A stretch of 64,000 bases of DNA, from assembly GCA_037176705.1 (NCBI GenBank), contig CM073896.1:22952708-23016707 (forward strand). Reading direction: 5' to 3'. The DNA is from Molossus alvarezi. Lineage: Eukaryota; Chordata; Mammalia; Chiroptera; Molossidae. This document shows, in pieces, positions 46,231-58,623 of this stretch. The position numbers and the translations under genes were made by a program. The notes under the pieces are model-generated. The model was not told where the DNA came from and ran no database searches. It saw nothing but the letters and a program-made list of their open reading frames with translations. The number at the start of each line of letters is the position of its first letter. Position 1 is the first letter of the stretch.

Positions 46231-48177
46231 CAAGATGAGACACCAAAGAAATATTAAGGGAGTGCATTTGTAAGCGATAAGACCTATAATAAATGAATGG
46301 GAACCAGAGCCTGAGAAGTGTGAGTCAAGGCCATTGACTTTATTCTATTAGTGTGCACTAACTGGTTCAAGGCAGGTCACCTAAGTCAATAAAACACTAG
46401 ATTCTTAGATACTCTGTTTTGCTGAACAACATTAGTGTTAATCCCTGGGGGACATTGTTCACATTTTTGTAGTGAAACAACAACTCTTTTAGACCTTTGT
46501 GACCTACCCATCACTCACTAATCACTGTATGACACTGAGACACGTTTAGTTTACTAAAAAAAAATTCATGCACAGAATTATATAACCTACTTGAGTTCAG
46601 ATGGATTGCATACAGACAGTGTTTTTATGTGCATGACATTACTTCCCTGATGAAGAAAATTGAAGTGATCTAGCACACTGTGATTTTCCTCATGCTGTGC
46701 TTAGTGACTTAAGGTTCCTAATGAGTTGTTTTCATGCCATTTCCAAGACTGAAATTAAGGTTAACCTTCTAAATCATTGCTGTCGCCATGCTTTTTTATT
46801 TTATTCTTTTCCATTTCCAAAGATGGCTTTTCTTCCTTTTCTAATCTCTCTAAAAGAGCCTCCTGCCTTCCATGGTTCTCAGCAATAGTCAGCTCCTCAG
46901 GTATAAAAATCACATGTTCCACAAGAGCTCTGAAGGCTGGTGCTGGGAAGCTCTCCCACATATTCCCTTTGGTGTCTATTTACTTCTGTCCTTACCTTAT
47001 AACTAAGCCTGAACCTGTTTTCAGAACACATTGGACTTTCCCATAATGACAGGCATATGTAATGCCACTGGCAGCCTTTTTCTTTCCTGATACTTGATTG
47101 TTCATATCCATTCTCTCTACCCATCAAAAGGCAAGTGACCGCTTTCTTCAAATGTGCATCATGTGCACCGGAAAACTACTGCCTCGCTCCTGTTACACAG
47201 CTTGTGAAGTGCAGTCTTTCCTTGGTGATCTGTCCTGGACCCTCTGTAGGACTGTTTTCTTCCTTAGGGAATCTTCCATTCCTCTTGCTTCACCTTTGTT
47301 GTCGTTGTCCCACCAAGAGCTTCTAGATGCACCTGTTGACAGAGTCGGAAGGTTTAGAAAGAATAGCTGGGACCCTGGCCGCTGAGAGTGCATATTTCGC
47401 ACTGATGTAACTTACGATTCACATATGATTCCTGCTTGTCATCAGGGTTTGGTAAGATCAGCTGCCCGTGCATATTATCAGATGAGACTAAAATTAACCA
47501 ACTGTTTTATTGCAATACAAAGCCCATACCTGTCTGATACCAGTGTAGACTTAACACAAGGATTACAAGAGCAAGAGTGTCTATTTCTGCTATTTAAAAC
47601 AAAAACAAAAACAAAAGCAAGCCCATAAAATTCTGGAAGAAAACTTTCTGTAAAAGGAATTATGGCCTCTCGTTATTAAACTCTGGGGCAAAGAGTCCTC
47701 CATAACCAGGGGTGTCCCCTGAGGGAGAAGTGGTATACTGAACTATACTTAGGAGACACAAATTTTTCTCTTTAACTCACCAAATGAGCTTCAAAAAACA
47801 TCCTTGCTCATGTTAGTTTCTTCCTCAGGCCTGGCTTCTTGTAGGTCCTGAGCTTTTTTACTTCTTATCTGCTTAATACGCATTGCGCTGTGGGTGGGAA
47901 CAGACAGTGGACTAGTGGGTGTGAAGAGTTAAAGGAGGTCCACAGCTTCCCCTGGTGCCTTTCTCAGCAGTGGCATTTGTGTGCCCAGGACTGAACCACG
48001 TAATCAGCACATCACAGTTACCAAATGTGTCAGACATGGCACCAGTTCTCTTGTGAATATAATCTCCAAGGAATATCGAACCTCCTTCACATGTGTGGAT
48101 CAAGAGGTATAATTTATAATTATAAAAATGCTGTGATTCATTTTATTCAATAACTTATTTTAAAAAGAGGGTTTTTT
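46231..48177. other. Unique DNA
   Basis: No repeat family or gene is recognised in about 1.9 kb. Overlapping frames of 60-95 codons lie at 46.7-47.4 kb on both strands, without domains. An (AAAAC)n run lies at about 47598-47616. Confidence 0.45.
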
Positions 48178-49925
48178 AAAATTTATTGTTGAAAGTATTA
48201 CAGATGCCCCCCTTTTCCCCATTGACTCCTTCCTTCCCTCTCTCTTCCAGCCCCCACTTTCCCCAACCTAATGTCCGTGTCCCTTGGTTGTGCATATATG
48301 CATATAAGTTCTTTGGTGTATCCCTTCCCACCCCTCCCAACCCCATCCCTCTGAGGTTTGTGAGTCTGTTCCCTACTTCTATGACTCTGGATCTCTTTTG
48401 GCTCACAACTTATTTTGCTCATTATGTTTCATAAATAAGTGAGATCAGGGGGTACTTGTCTTTCTCTGACTGGCTTATTTCATTTCCATAATACTCTCCA
48501 GGTCCCTCCATGTCATCTCAAAGGATAAGAGATCCTTCTTTCTTACAGCTGCATAGTACTCCATTGTGTATATGTACCACAGCTTTTTTATCCACTCATC
48601 TACCGATGGGCACTTTGGCTGCTTCCACATCTTAGCAATTGTAAATACTGCTGCTATGAACATAGGGGTACTTATATTCTTCCTGATTGCTGTTTCAGTC
48701 TTCTTAGGGTATATTCCTAGAAGTGGGATCACTGGGTCAAAAGCCAGTTCAAGTTTTAATTTTTTGAGGTGACACCATATTGTTTTCCATAGTGGCTGCA
48801 CCAGTCTGCATTCCCACCAGCAGTGCACTAGAGTCCCCTTTTCTCCACACCCTCACCAGCACTTGTTGTTTAAGGATTTGTTGATGGCCGCCATTCTGGC
48901 AGATGTGAGGTGGTAACTCATTATTGTTTTAATTTGTATATCTCTGATGATTAGAGATGTTGAGCATTTTTTTATATGTCTCTTGGCCATTTGTATGTCC
49001 TGTTTGGAGAACTGTCTATTCAAGTCCTCTGCTGCTTTGAACATAGGGGTACTTATATTCCTACAAGTGGGATCACTGGGTCAAATGCCAGTTCAATTTT
49101 TAATTTTTTGAGGTAACACCGTATTGTTTTCTTTCTTTTGTTGAATTGGTTGTCTTCCTTTTTTTGAGTTGTAAGAGTACTCTATATATTTTGTATATTA
49201 ACCCCTTATCCAATATATCATTGGCAAATATATTCTCCCAGAGAGTGGGCTGCCTTTTCATTTTGATGCTGATTTCTTTTGCCATGCAGAAGCTTTTTAT
49301 TTGATGTAGTCTTATATATTAATTTTTTCCTTTGTTTCTCTTGCCCTAGGCAATGTGTCAGTGAAAATTCCACTACTTATGATGCCTGAGATTTTTCTGC
49401 CTACATTTTCTTCTAGGTTTTTTATGGTTTCATGGGTTACATTTAGATTTTTTATCCATTTTGAGTTTATTCTTGTGTATGGTTTGAGTTGGTGGTCTAG
49501 TTTCATTTTTTTTTTTTTTTTTTGCATGAAGCTGTCCAGTTTTCCCAACACCATTTTGCAGAGACTGTCTTTTCTCCATTGTATGCTTTTGCCTCCTTTG
49601 TTGAATATTAATTGTGCATACGTCTTGGTTTGATTTCTGGGTTCTCTGTTCTGTTCCATTGATCTATATCTGTTCTTGTGCCAATACCAACCTGTTTTTA
49701 TTACGATGGCTTTGTAATATAACTTGATATCTGGTATTGTGATCCCTCTCACTTTGTTCTTCTTTTTCAAGACTGCTGTGGCTATTTGGGGTTTTCTATG
49801 GTTCCATATAAACTTTTGGAGTATTTGTTCTAGTTGGTACTTTTTTTGGGATTGCATTGAATCTGTAGATTGCTTTGGGTAATATGGACATTTTAATGAT
49901 GTTGATTTTTCCAATCCACGAACAT
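48178..49925 (-). mobile_element. L1, minus strand, 3' portion, internally scrambled
   Basis: From low to high coordinate: antisense 3' UTR (48178-48470), ORF2 C-terminus (frame 48828-48475 with PMFIAAVFTIAKMWKQPKCP and [21 protein letters not shown]), then further ORF2 to 49920 (frame 49914-49312). It is 5'-truncated in ORF2. At 49037-49127 a piece of the ORF2 C-terminal region already present at 48655-48775 reappears with an internal gap, in the same orientation. A T-run at 49506-49523 interrupts ORF2. Confidence 0.92.
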
Positions 49926-49944
49926 GATATATATTTCTGCTTTT

Positions 49945-50330
49945 TTATACACCATTTATTGAGTTTGTACTGTGTATTAGGACACTGTGATGGGTTCTGA
50001 GGAAAAAAAACAGTAGCGAATAATTCAAATATTGTCTCTGATCTCATAGAATATACTGTCTAATGTAATTGGCAATAAACAGATAAATAACAAGTAAAGC
50101 AATTACTAATTGTGGTAAAAGCTATATAAGAAACAAACATGGTGCCATGGTATAGAAACATAAGTTTTTATAGATAGGAATGTCAAAGAAAGTAATACTT
50201 GAGCAAACACACAAAGGAAGTGAAGAATCATAACAGGGTAGAAAAACGAGGTTTAAGGCTCTGAGGAAAGAAAGACACTGGTATGCAGTAGAGCTAAACG
50301 CTTTATCCATAGCATTATATAACTAGGTTG
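49945..50330 (-). repeat. L2-type LINE fragment
   Basis: ATTTATTGAGTTTGTACTGT, a GATGGGTTCTGAGG block, CAATAAACAGATAAATAACA and CTTGAGCAAACACACAAAGG follow the common antisense L2-type repeat that starts from its 3' end. Confidence 0.6.
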
Positions 50331-51510
50331 TGTGTATGTGTTGTCAAAGAGCATTTGCACTGAATGGAGCCAAACAGGCAAAGGTTAATTTATTTCATTC
50401 TTGTTGCAGTTTGGGAGAGAGATTGAACTCAGCTCAATGAATGAAAAGGGAGGAGAATTTTTAGCTCTGGAAGAGCTAGTGGCAAGGTACTGGAGGACAT
50501 TAGGCAGGAGGTTGGTCAGAGTGATTAGCTCATCTGTGTCTATTGATTGGTGTTGGTTAGACTTCTACCCTCCCACAGACACTGAGTTCAATCTTTCTTG
50601 ATAATTACATTTCAAAATGATGGCTCCCAGGTCCCTGAGAAAGAACTTCCTGAGTTGTAAACTTAACAATTGGCTGGGATAAGAAGATTTACATCTCAAA
50701 GGGGCAATTTACATTGCAAGATTTCTAAAGTAAACGCTATCAAGTTTTTTGTTTGTTTGTTTGTTTTTTAATGAGGTCAGGGACCTATAGTTAGGAAGAA
50801 CTGGCTTGTCTAACTTTATTGTCTAAAATCTGGTCAAGGTGAGGGGAATGATAAATCTGTCTTAGCAAATATGAGAGAAAGGGAATGTGGAGGGGGAGAG
50901 TCAGAGAAACAGAAACAGAGACAGAAAGGAGAATGAGAGAGAAAGAGATGAAGATGTGAGAGAGATTATGGAATGTGTGTGTGTGAGAGAGATTGAGATA
51001 GAGAGGACTGAGATAGAAGGGAGAGAAACGGAGAAAAGGTAGATAGACAGACAGACAGATGAGGAGTGGAGAGAGTTATAAAGTTCAGCTCACCATTCTG
51101 TAGTCACACTAACACTAATGTCTATACTTGGCTCTCTCCCTATTAAAAATCCAGTACTGAAACCAGAGGCAGATTCAACTTTTGTGAGGCCTGAAGCCTA
51201 CACAGTTGAGGGAGGAATATTATTAAGAAAAATAATAAAAAATAACTGATACAAAACTAGAAACTAGGCCTTGGCAGGGCCCCATGCCAGCAAGGGGCTC
51301 TGAATCCTAAACTTCCTTAGCTTCATGGTTCATCCTCTCCTGACTCCAATCATTCATCTCATTCGTCCATCTTGCTTTTAGATAAATATTTTTCCAGTAT
51401 ATCACACCAATGCTTTTAATTATAGAAATGCTTGGGACTTTTATAGAATCCACAAAGAAAGAAAGAAACTTTAAAAAGTGATTATATCATTTAGTTCTCT
51501 TGTTTGCTTT
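50331..51510. other. Unassigned DNA with a purine-rich tract
   Basis: 50400-50870 is not recognised. 50873-51072 is a (GA)n-rich strand-asymmetric tract with (ACAG)n near 51048. 51130-51310 may be an old transposon but I cannot name it. Confidence 0.45.
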
Positions 51511-51522
51511 ATCTATTTTTAT

Positions 51523-52319
51523 TTATTCATTGATTTTTTATTTATTAATTTGTTTTTGTTACAGATGTTGGTCATTTTCCCCCCATTGATACCCTCCTCC
51601 CTTTCCTCCCCGCCCCATCCCCAACTTTGTTCTCTATGTTCATTGGTCATGCATACATGCATGTAAGTTCTGTGGTTTATCTTTTCTTCCCCCAACCTCC
51701 CTTCCTCTTAGGCTTATCAGTCTATAACCCACCTCTATGTCTCTGGGTTAATTTTGTTCAGCAGTTTGTTTAGTTCATTATATTCCACAAATAAGTGAGA
51801 TCATGTGATATTTGTCTTTCTCTGCTTGGCTTGTTTTGCTTAGGATAATACTCTGGGTCCTTCCATGCTATCTCAAAGGATGAGTGATCTTTCTTTCTTA
51901 CAGTTGCATAGTATTCCATTTTGTATATGTAACACAGCTTTTTAATCCACTCATCTACTGATGGACACTTGGGTTGTTTCCAGATCTTAGCTATTATAAA
52001 TAGCTGCTATGAACATAGGGGTATATATATTCTTTCTGATTGGTGTTTCAGGTTTCTTATGGTATATTCCTAGAAGTGGGATCACTGGGTCAAATGGCAG
52101 TTCAATTTTTAATTTTTTGAGATAACACCATAGTGTTTTTTATAGTGGCTGCACCAGTCTGCATTCCCACCAGCAGTGTACTAGAGTCCCCTTTTCTCCA
52201 CACCCTTGCCAACACTTGTTGTTTGATGATTTGCTGATGGCGGCCATTCTGACAGGTGTGAGGTGATACCTCATTGTTGTCTTAATTTGCATCTCTGTGA
52301 TGATTAGTGATGTTGCTTC
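51523..52319 (-). mobile_element. L1, minus strand, 5'-truncated
   Basis: Antisense 3' UTR from about 51545 (GTTACAGATGTTGGTCATTT) and ORF2 C-terminus up to 52319. The TSD is perfect over 12 nt, ATCTATTTTTAT (51511-51522 and 52320-52331). Frames are broken. Confidence 0.93.
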
Positions 52320-52331
52320 ATCTATTTTTAT

Positions 52332-52825
52332 AATGCCATAGATTATTTCTATCAGATTCTTTACAAGTCATGTATCTGATTATCCTCCTCATGCTCTTAT
52401 TCTGACCCATGGTGAAATCAGTCTCCTGTTCCTCTGAGCAGACAGTGGTGATGGACTGGGACTGCTCATTGTCCGGTTCTTATCTTGCCAAAAGCATGTT
52501 TTCTTTGATGCTGTGCTTGCATTGTCCTTACAGTATATTTCAAGACCACTTTGGGTCTGTTTGAGCTTGTTTCTCATGTTCTTTTATCAAAGCAAACTTG
52601 GTTATAGTACAAGATGTGGAATTTGATGAGAGTATGAGAGTTAGGTAACCCGGGTATCATCAGGCCCAGTGATTTTTAATGATAATTTCCTTGAAGACAT
52701 TTTAGGAATTCCACAATTTTTTTCTTTACCTGTATGTCTTGTAAAAACTGTATATTAGAGGGTGTAATAATATTGAACAGCCCACTCTCTGAGTGGTGGT
52801 ATACTTCAAATTTTCACAAGTTAGG
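52332..52825. other. Unique DNA
   Basis: No feature is recognised. Confidence 0.5.
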
Positions 52826-53060
52826 GCTCTAGCTGGTGTAACTCAGTGGTTGGAGTGTTTGCCCACGCACCGAAGGGTCATGGGTTTGATTCCCAGCCAA
52901 GGGAATGAAACTGGGTTGCAGGTTTGAGCCCCAATATGGACGCAGAGAGTGACTGATAGATATGTTTCTCTCACATCTATATTTTTTTTCTCTCTCCCCT
53001 TCCTTCCTTCTCTTCTACTCCAAAAATCAATTGAAAAAATGTCCTGGGATGAGGATTAAT
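52826..53060 (+). mobile_element. VES SINE
   Basis: GGGCTCTAGCTGGTGTAACT head, GGGTTTGATTCCCAGCC box, a pyrimidine tract near 52980-53015, and a GTCCTGGGATGAGGATTAAT tail. It carries features of both subfamilies. Confidence 0.85.
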
Positions 53061-53649
53061 AACAACAAAAATGTATTGCCTTAAGGACCAACACTGTGTG
53101 AACACATGCCTCCAGACTAGCCCCCTCAGGGCACAGTTGAGGTCAAGCTTTTCCTGTGAGATTTTCAACTAACCAGTGTCCTGAGATTTTAGGGAGGTCA
53201 GTTTATAGACGCTCACTCTTTGCTACTGTATATACATACATGGGTATTTCTCATCATATGCAACTGAAATCAGTTAATAAAATGCATGTTTGTCAGGACC
53301 TTAACACTTTCACTAATTGATATCATAATAAGTGAATATTATATCTTTGAGCATATGAAACGAGCAATTTAATGACATTGTGTGATTTTATTAAAAGAGA
53401 AAAAAATTCTGCTGCAGAAAATTGGGAAATATGTTTTCTGTCTAGCAAGTCACACAGCTCGTGGTACAGGATCAATATATGCCAACATTGAGCTCATATC
53501 TCTGAGCCAGACAGACAGGTCTGACTCTGAATTACACCATGCACACATTCCTCACGTGTAAATGTCCTAACTTTTATTAAATTCAGGGTTCTCTTCTGAA
53601 AATGGAAATAGTAATGCTTATTTTATAGGATTATTGTGAGAATCATGTA
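53061..53649. other. Unique DNA
   Basis: No feature is recognised. Confidence 0.5.
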
Positions 53650-54310
53650 TCTAGTAAATACACTCTGAATACCTAGTGTGTACAGGAACTGTCCAGTAGG
53701 AAAAGAGATTCCTGTTCTTCTGGAGTTGAATGGCTTATCTGGGGAAACAAACAACATGTACATTTTTTAAAGCAGTGAATAAACATAGCATGACATGACA
53801 GGAAGTCACTAGTTGATTTCAGATTGGGTGATCATTTTAAAAACATGTATTTATTGTTTTTTTGAGAGAGAGAGGAAGGGAGAGAGAGATGGAAACATCA
53901 ATGTGAGAAACATGGATTGACTGCCTCCTGCACACCCGCTACTGGGGATTGAGCCCAAAACCTGCATGTGCCCTGATGGGGAATTGAACCCAGACTTCTC
54001 AGTCCATGGGCCCTCTTGGTCCACTTAGTCAGGGAAGACCTGTTTGAAGAGAAAAGCTTTGCAGTCCAAATGAAAAGGATTCATCCATGAAAAGTAAGAG
54101 AAGATAAACATCCCAGGAAATAGAACTGTTGATAGAGAGGCCCAAGACTAAGAGGAACCTGGTATATTCAAAGAGGAGAAAAATCCCAATGTGTTTCAAG
54201 TTCAGTGTGTGAAAAGGGGAGTGCTAGAAGACAAAACTAGAGGGGAGGCTAGAAAGTCATGTGGATTGTTCTAAGTAGAATGGGAAGTGATTGGAATGAT
54301 AGTATTTAAT
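53650..54310 (-). repeat. L2-type LINE fragment, interrupted by a VES SINE
   Basis: AATACCTAGTGTGTACAGGA, CTGTTCTTCTGGAGTTGAAT, then beyond the SINE CAGGGAAGACCTGTTTGAAG and TAGAATGGGAAGTGATTGGA. These follow the same antisense L2-type repeat as at 49.95 kb, but extend farther. Confidence 0.6.
53838..54037 (-). mobile_element. VES SINE in the L2 fragment
   Basis: The minus-strand copy has a GGTTCAATTCCCCATCAGGG-type box, an ACATTGATGTTTCC block and a tail with AATAAATACATG. It is diverged. Confidence 0.8.
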
Positions 54311-55143
54311 TTTATTTGCAAACTAAATCTCATGAATAGATATGTGAAGAATCATGAATTGGATTTAAATAGTTATTTTGTTTTTGTTCCCTTCACCTAG
54401 CATCCCACTTCCTACTGTAACATCAACTGAAATTCCTTTGAGAAATTATGTCTTTTTCGGTGAATGTAGTTGAGTGAACCCTGACCTTCCCCCAACCCAG
54501 AATATGTCCTCAGATAAGTTGAGCATATATTTCTTGTCTACCAGTTGAATATGAAGCAGATTGACAATGAAACTGAAAATGTTTGGTGTCTGTTCATATT
54601 GAATGGGCACTTCCTGAAGTGTCTACTTCTTGGCCCAATCCATAGTTCTTATCTATTTTGAAATATGCTTCTCCATCTTTCCAATGGAGTTGATAAGCTC
54701 CTAATACATTTTCAGTACATTTTCTTTAGCCAGTGACATTTTCAGTTGCTTGCAACTGGAACCTTAACTAATATGTACATAAGTTACCTGACATACAGCA
54801 GGCCATCAATAATAGTTATGATTAATGGTAGAACTGAACTTGAACTCATGCTTCCTAGTTTCAATTTTTATTAAACTAGCTTCTCTATGTCTTTTATGTA
54901 GTTTCTGCTTGACTATCAGCAGTTTTCTCTACCTATGACATATTAGACCTTGTGGGCTGAATTATCTCTATAGCTTACTTATAGACAACATGTTTGCCAA
55001 ATGTTTTATTTCCCAAGCTAATCTCAGGCTTCTTGATTCTTAAAATTCAGTAGACAATTTATTTGGGTATTTTCTCAGGACAGTTATATACAAACACATG
55101 AAACCATTGATATTCATTTCTTTGTTAAACATTTCTTTAATTA
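54311..55143. other. Unique DNA
   Basis: No feature is recognised. Confidence 0.5.
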
Positions 55144-55157
55144 AAGTGAGTGTTTTA

Positions 55158-55378
55158 CCCCGGTGGGTGTGGCTCAGTGGTTGAGCATGGACCCATACAC
55201 CAAGAGCTCGCCAGTTCGATTTCCGGTCAGCGCACATGCCCAGGTTGTGGGCCCAATACCCAGTGAGGGTCATGCAGGAGGCAGCCAATCGATGTTCTCT
55301 CTTATCGATGTTTCTGTCTCTCTCTCCCTCTCCCTTCCTCTTTCTCTAAAAATCAATGAAAAAAATAATAATTTTTTT
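55158..55378 (+). mobile_element. VES SINE, older subfamily
   Basis: CCCCGGTGGGTGTGGCTCAG head, CCAGTTCGATTTCCGG B box, ATCGATGTTTCTGTCTCTC and a TCTCTAAAAATCAATGAAAA tail. A 14-nt TSD, AAGTGAGTGTTTTA (55144-55157) and AAGTGAGTATTTTA (55379-55392), flanks it with one mismatch. Confidence 0.94.
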
Positions 55379-55392
55379 AAGTGAGTATTTTA

Positions 55393-56277
55393 GTTTGAGT
55401 GGGAGAAGGATGTGAATGAGCACAGATGCACGCATTTCTTCCTATTAAAATTGTTTTAAAGTAATACAAATTAAAGTGACCTAAACTTATTCCGTCTAAG
55501 AAATGTGAGCCATCTTGTATATCCATGGAATGGCAGCTAATGCTGTCAATCAGATCATACGAGAATGCCGCACTATAAGGAGCTAGCTTAAAGTACTCCC
55601 TGAGTTCCAATGTCCTGTCATGATAGAAACACAGCCTTTTAACAACAAGAAAGAAACAGAAAGGGAACAGATGTGCAAAGGACTTGGCAGGTAAACAAAC
55701 CCTATTCTCAGTCTGGGTGAGAGTCCTCTGTTGAATTGCATCTTTAGAAGAAATCATTTGAAGGGAATGAAGCTGTCATTCACAGAGAGAGGGATCCGGC
55801 TCTACTCATTAAAGTATGCAATATATCACTGGCTCTGTTTTTCTGTTTCTGTGCCCTGTGCCAAAGTTACCTTTCCCAACCCATTCCTAAAATGCATCGG
55901 TGAAGACAACACTGAAAGGTATCTGGTTGTTTGACTAATTCTCAAGTCTAATGCTGTGTAACTATTCCTCCAGGGTTTAAGAGAAGTATACACATCTGGA
56001 AAAGTAAACCTAACTGCTAAAATGGTTTCCAATTATGTGTGCTAATGTGAGAGCTGTTCGCAGTGTATGTAGTTTATACAGGTGTCTCATTAATGCTTAG
56101 GTGTGGGATTAACACAAGCTATTAGAGTTCCCCTTAGATTTGTAGCATCCTTCAGTTCACTGACATTGTATTGGACTGGAACTGGGAAACCTGAATTCTA
56201 CCTCTGGCTTTCATGCTAATGAGATATATGACCTCAAGCAAAATACTGAATCTCATTCCTTTGTTCCTCTTTAAAAT
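55393..56277. other. Unique DNA
   Basis: No feature is recognised. The minus frame of 126 codons at 55377-55757 includes the SINE edge and lacks domains. Confidence 0.45.
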
Positions 56278-56289
56278 TATGAAAATAGG

Positions 56290-56537
56290 CCCTGGTCAGT
56301 ATAGCTCAAAGGTTAGAGCATTGGCCCAAGCACCACTTGGTTCTATTCCCAGTCAAGGGCGCATACCTAGGTTGTAGGTTTGATACCAGACCTCGGTCAG
56401 GGTACATGTGGGAGGCAACCAATCGATGTGTCTCTCACATCGACCTTTCTCTCTCTCTCTCCCCACTCCCTCCCTTCCCCTTTCTCTAAAAATCAATGAA
56501 AAAATATCCTTTTGTGAGGATTTAAAATATATATATA
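56290..56537 (+). mobile_element. VES SINE
   Basis: CCCTGGTCAGTATAGCTCAA head, GGTTCTATTCCCAGTCAAGG box, CTCTCACATCGACCTTTCTC and a TCTCTAAAAATCAATGAAAA tail with a GTGAGGATT end. A perfect 12-nt TSD, TATGAAAATAGG (56278-56289 and 56538-56549), flanks it. Confidence 0.95.
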
Positions 56538-56894
56538 TATGAAAATAGGCTATGTGAACTTTGAGAATGATGACAATTATGTTTCTAATCCAGAACTGGA
56601 ACAACTAATGTGATGAGATTTTCCCCAGGGGTAAGAAATATATTTTGCCCACTAAAATAGTGACATATTTGGAACAAAGTTTGACATCAGGAAAATTATT
56701 TAAAATCAGGGAAGATTCTGGAGAATTTTGAAATCAGGAAAAATCTCAGAAAATTAGAGGCATAGTCTCACTATATTAAAGAGGCCATCCTTTAGTTTTA
56801 AAATTCTAGCATGTTGAGATTCAAGCTGAGTCAGTGAAACGCTCGTCCTTTTTTCTTTCTATTTTTGGGACTGGGCCAGGAGTCAAGGTTGTTG

Positions 56895-57235
56895 CACACA
56901 GTAAAATGTACACATACTAAAATTCATTCTTTTTAGAGTTTATTTCTATAAATTTTGACTAACATATACTAATATAACCACCAGCACAGAAAATTATAGA
57001 ATGTTTCCACCACACTAAAAAGTTGTGTTAAGCTGCTTTGTAGTCCACCCCCTCCTCTCGTCCTCAGTCCCTGGAAACCACTGATCTGTTCTCTATCTCT
57101 ATAGCTTTGCCTTTTCCAAAGATCATGTAGATGGAATCATGCAGTGTGCAGCATTTTTAGTTAGCATAGTACATGGAAGATTCACCCGTGTTTCACAGAG
57201 CAGTAGTTTGTTTCCTCTTATTACTGAATCGGCTT
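56895..57235 (-). mobile_element. Old L1 3'-end fragment
   Basis: Antisense L1M-type landmarks: TCCCTGGAAACCACTGATCT, CTATAGCTTTGCCTTTTCCA, ATGGAATCATGCAGTGTGCA. It is short and diverged. Confidence 0.7.
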
Positions 57236-57241
57236 TGTGAT

Positions 57242-57421
57242 AGGCAGAAGGACTCACTCCCACCTCCCAAAGATGTCCACACCCTAATCCCTGGAATCTA
57301 TAAATATTTTCCTTAACCTGGAAAAGCTACTTTGCAAATGTTAAGATTATAAACCTTGCGATGAAGAGATTGTTCCGGATTATCTGGGTGGGTCCAATCC
57401 AGTCATGTAAACCCTTAAAAT
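57242..57421 (+). mobile_element. MLT1-type LTR fragment (ERVL-MaLR)
   Basis: CCCAAAGATGTCCACACCCT, AATCCCTGGAATCTATAAAT, TTTGCAAATGTTAAGATTAT and GATTATCTGGGTGGGTCCAA follow the first half of an MLT1 LTR, an ancient non-coding retrovirus-like repeat. It stops where the hAT element begins. No internal viral genes are present. Confidence 0.75.
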
Positions 57422-57872
57422 AGGTGTAGGGAACCTTTTTTCTTCCAAAGGCCATTTGGATATTTATAACATTATTTGAGGGCCATACAAAGTTAGCATC
57501 TTAAAAATTAGCCTGCTCTATTTGGTCAGACATTTAATTAACTCACCCCTAAGGTGATGGCTAGAACTGCTTCTCTGTGGAGAGGCAGGTGATGTCAACT
57601 GGTATTGATGATGTTGCAACACACAACTGTTTTTCCAGGTTTGGGTAGGTCAGTCTGGAGCACAGACAACTCTTTGCGATGGTAAGTTTTGAAAAAAACT
57701 GCTCACAGCAGTTAAGTTGCTCCAAACACAGATGTGTCTTTCAGTGCATGTCTCCTCAAAGTGGATAATTCATCCTTCTTATGGAATGTTTCTAGAACTC
57801 AAGCAGTGGGAGGTGGTTGCACCTAGCTCTCAGCTCATCATCGCTTTGTAGCTGTACAATTTCATGTGTAGG

Positions 57873-58097
57873 TTAATCAGGCGTATCAGCTGGTTCCACA
57901 TTGAATAGTATAATGAAGATGTTCAGTTCCATTTGTTTACTTTTCACATCCTCGAATCTTTCATTAAATGCCTCAATTAGTTTTGCACATTCAAGTGTCC
58001 TAGAAGGCTTTTGTCCTTCCAGAGTGGGAAAATACACCCTGCTATTTCTTTTGAGTTGTACTTTCCACAGCCTTAACTTAGCTTCAAATGATTTCAT
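57873..58097 (-). pseudogene. hAT transposase, C-terminal piece
   Basis: The frame begins MKSFEAKLRLWKVQLKRN and carries HFPTL-like (YFPTLEG) and FNERFEDVK motifs typical of the C-terminal half of hAT Charlie-type transposases. It is one fragment of a frame-broken gene. It is followed by a stop and then non-coding element sequence. Confidence 0.72.
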
Positions 58098-58623
58098 GTT
58101 TGAAAGCAGGGAGCTGAGAAGCTGGCTGGGGCCCTGCAGCTTGACGTTCAGCTCTGAGAGTGCTTGGTAATGTCCACCATGAACGCTAACTCACACAGCC
58201 ACTTGCTATCATTGAGTTCCCTGATAGGTTTTCCCTTTATCTCCATGAATGCTTGACTTTATCCCACAGTTCGTAAAACCCCATGAGCATGTTCCTGTGA
58301 CTCAGCCACCACACTTCACAGTGATAAACAAGATCACTGTACTCAGAGTCAAGATCATTCAGTAACTCTTGCAACTGGCAGCTGCTAAAACTCTCTGCTT
58401 TTGACAAAATTTATGCATGACACTACTTTTGACATCACATTGTTGAGTTGACAAATGCAATTAACCAATTTTGTGAGCTAAGCATGGCTATACCTCCATC
58501 TGTAGGAAGGCCACTTCACTTTTTAAATGTTAGCTCAAGTTTTTCCATTGATAAGACAAGTCTCTCAAACAGGCCCTCACCTCTTATAGTGCCATGTGTG
58601 GCTTCCAGCAACAGCAGTTCCTC

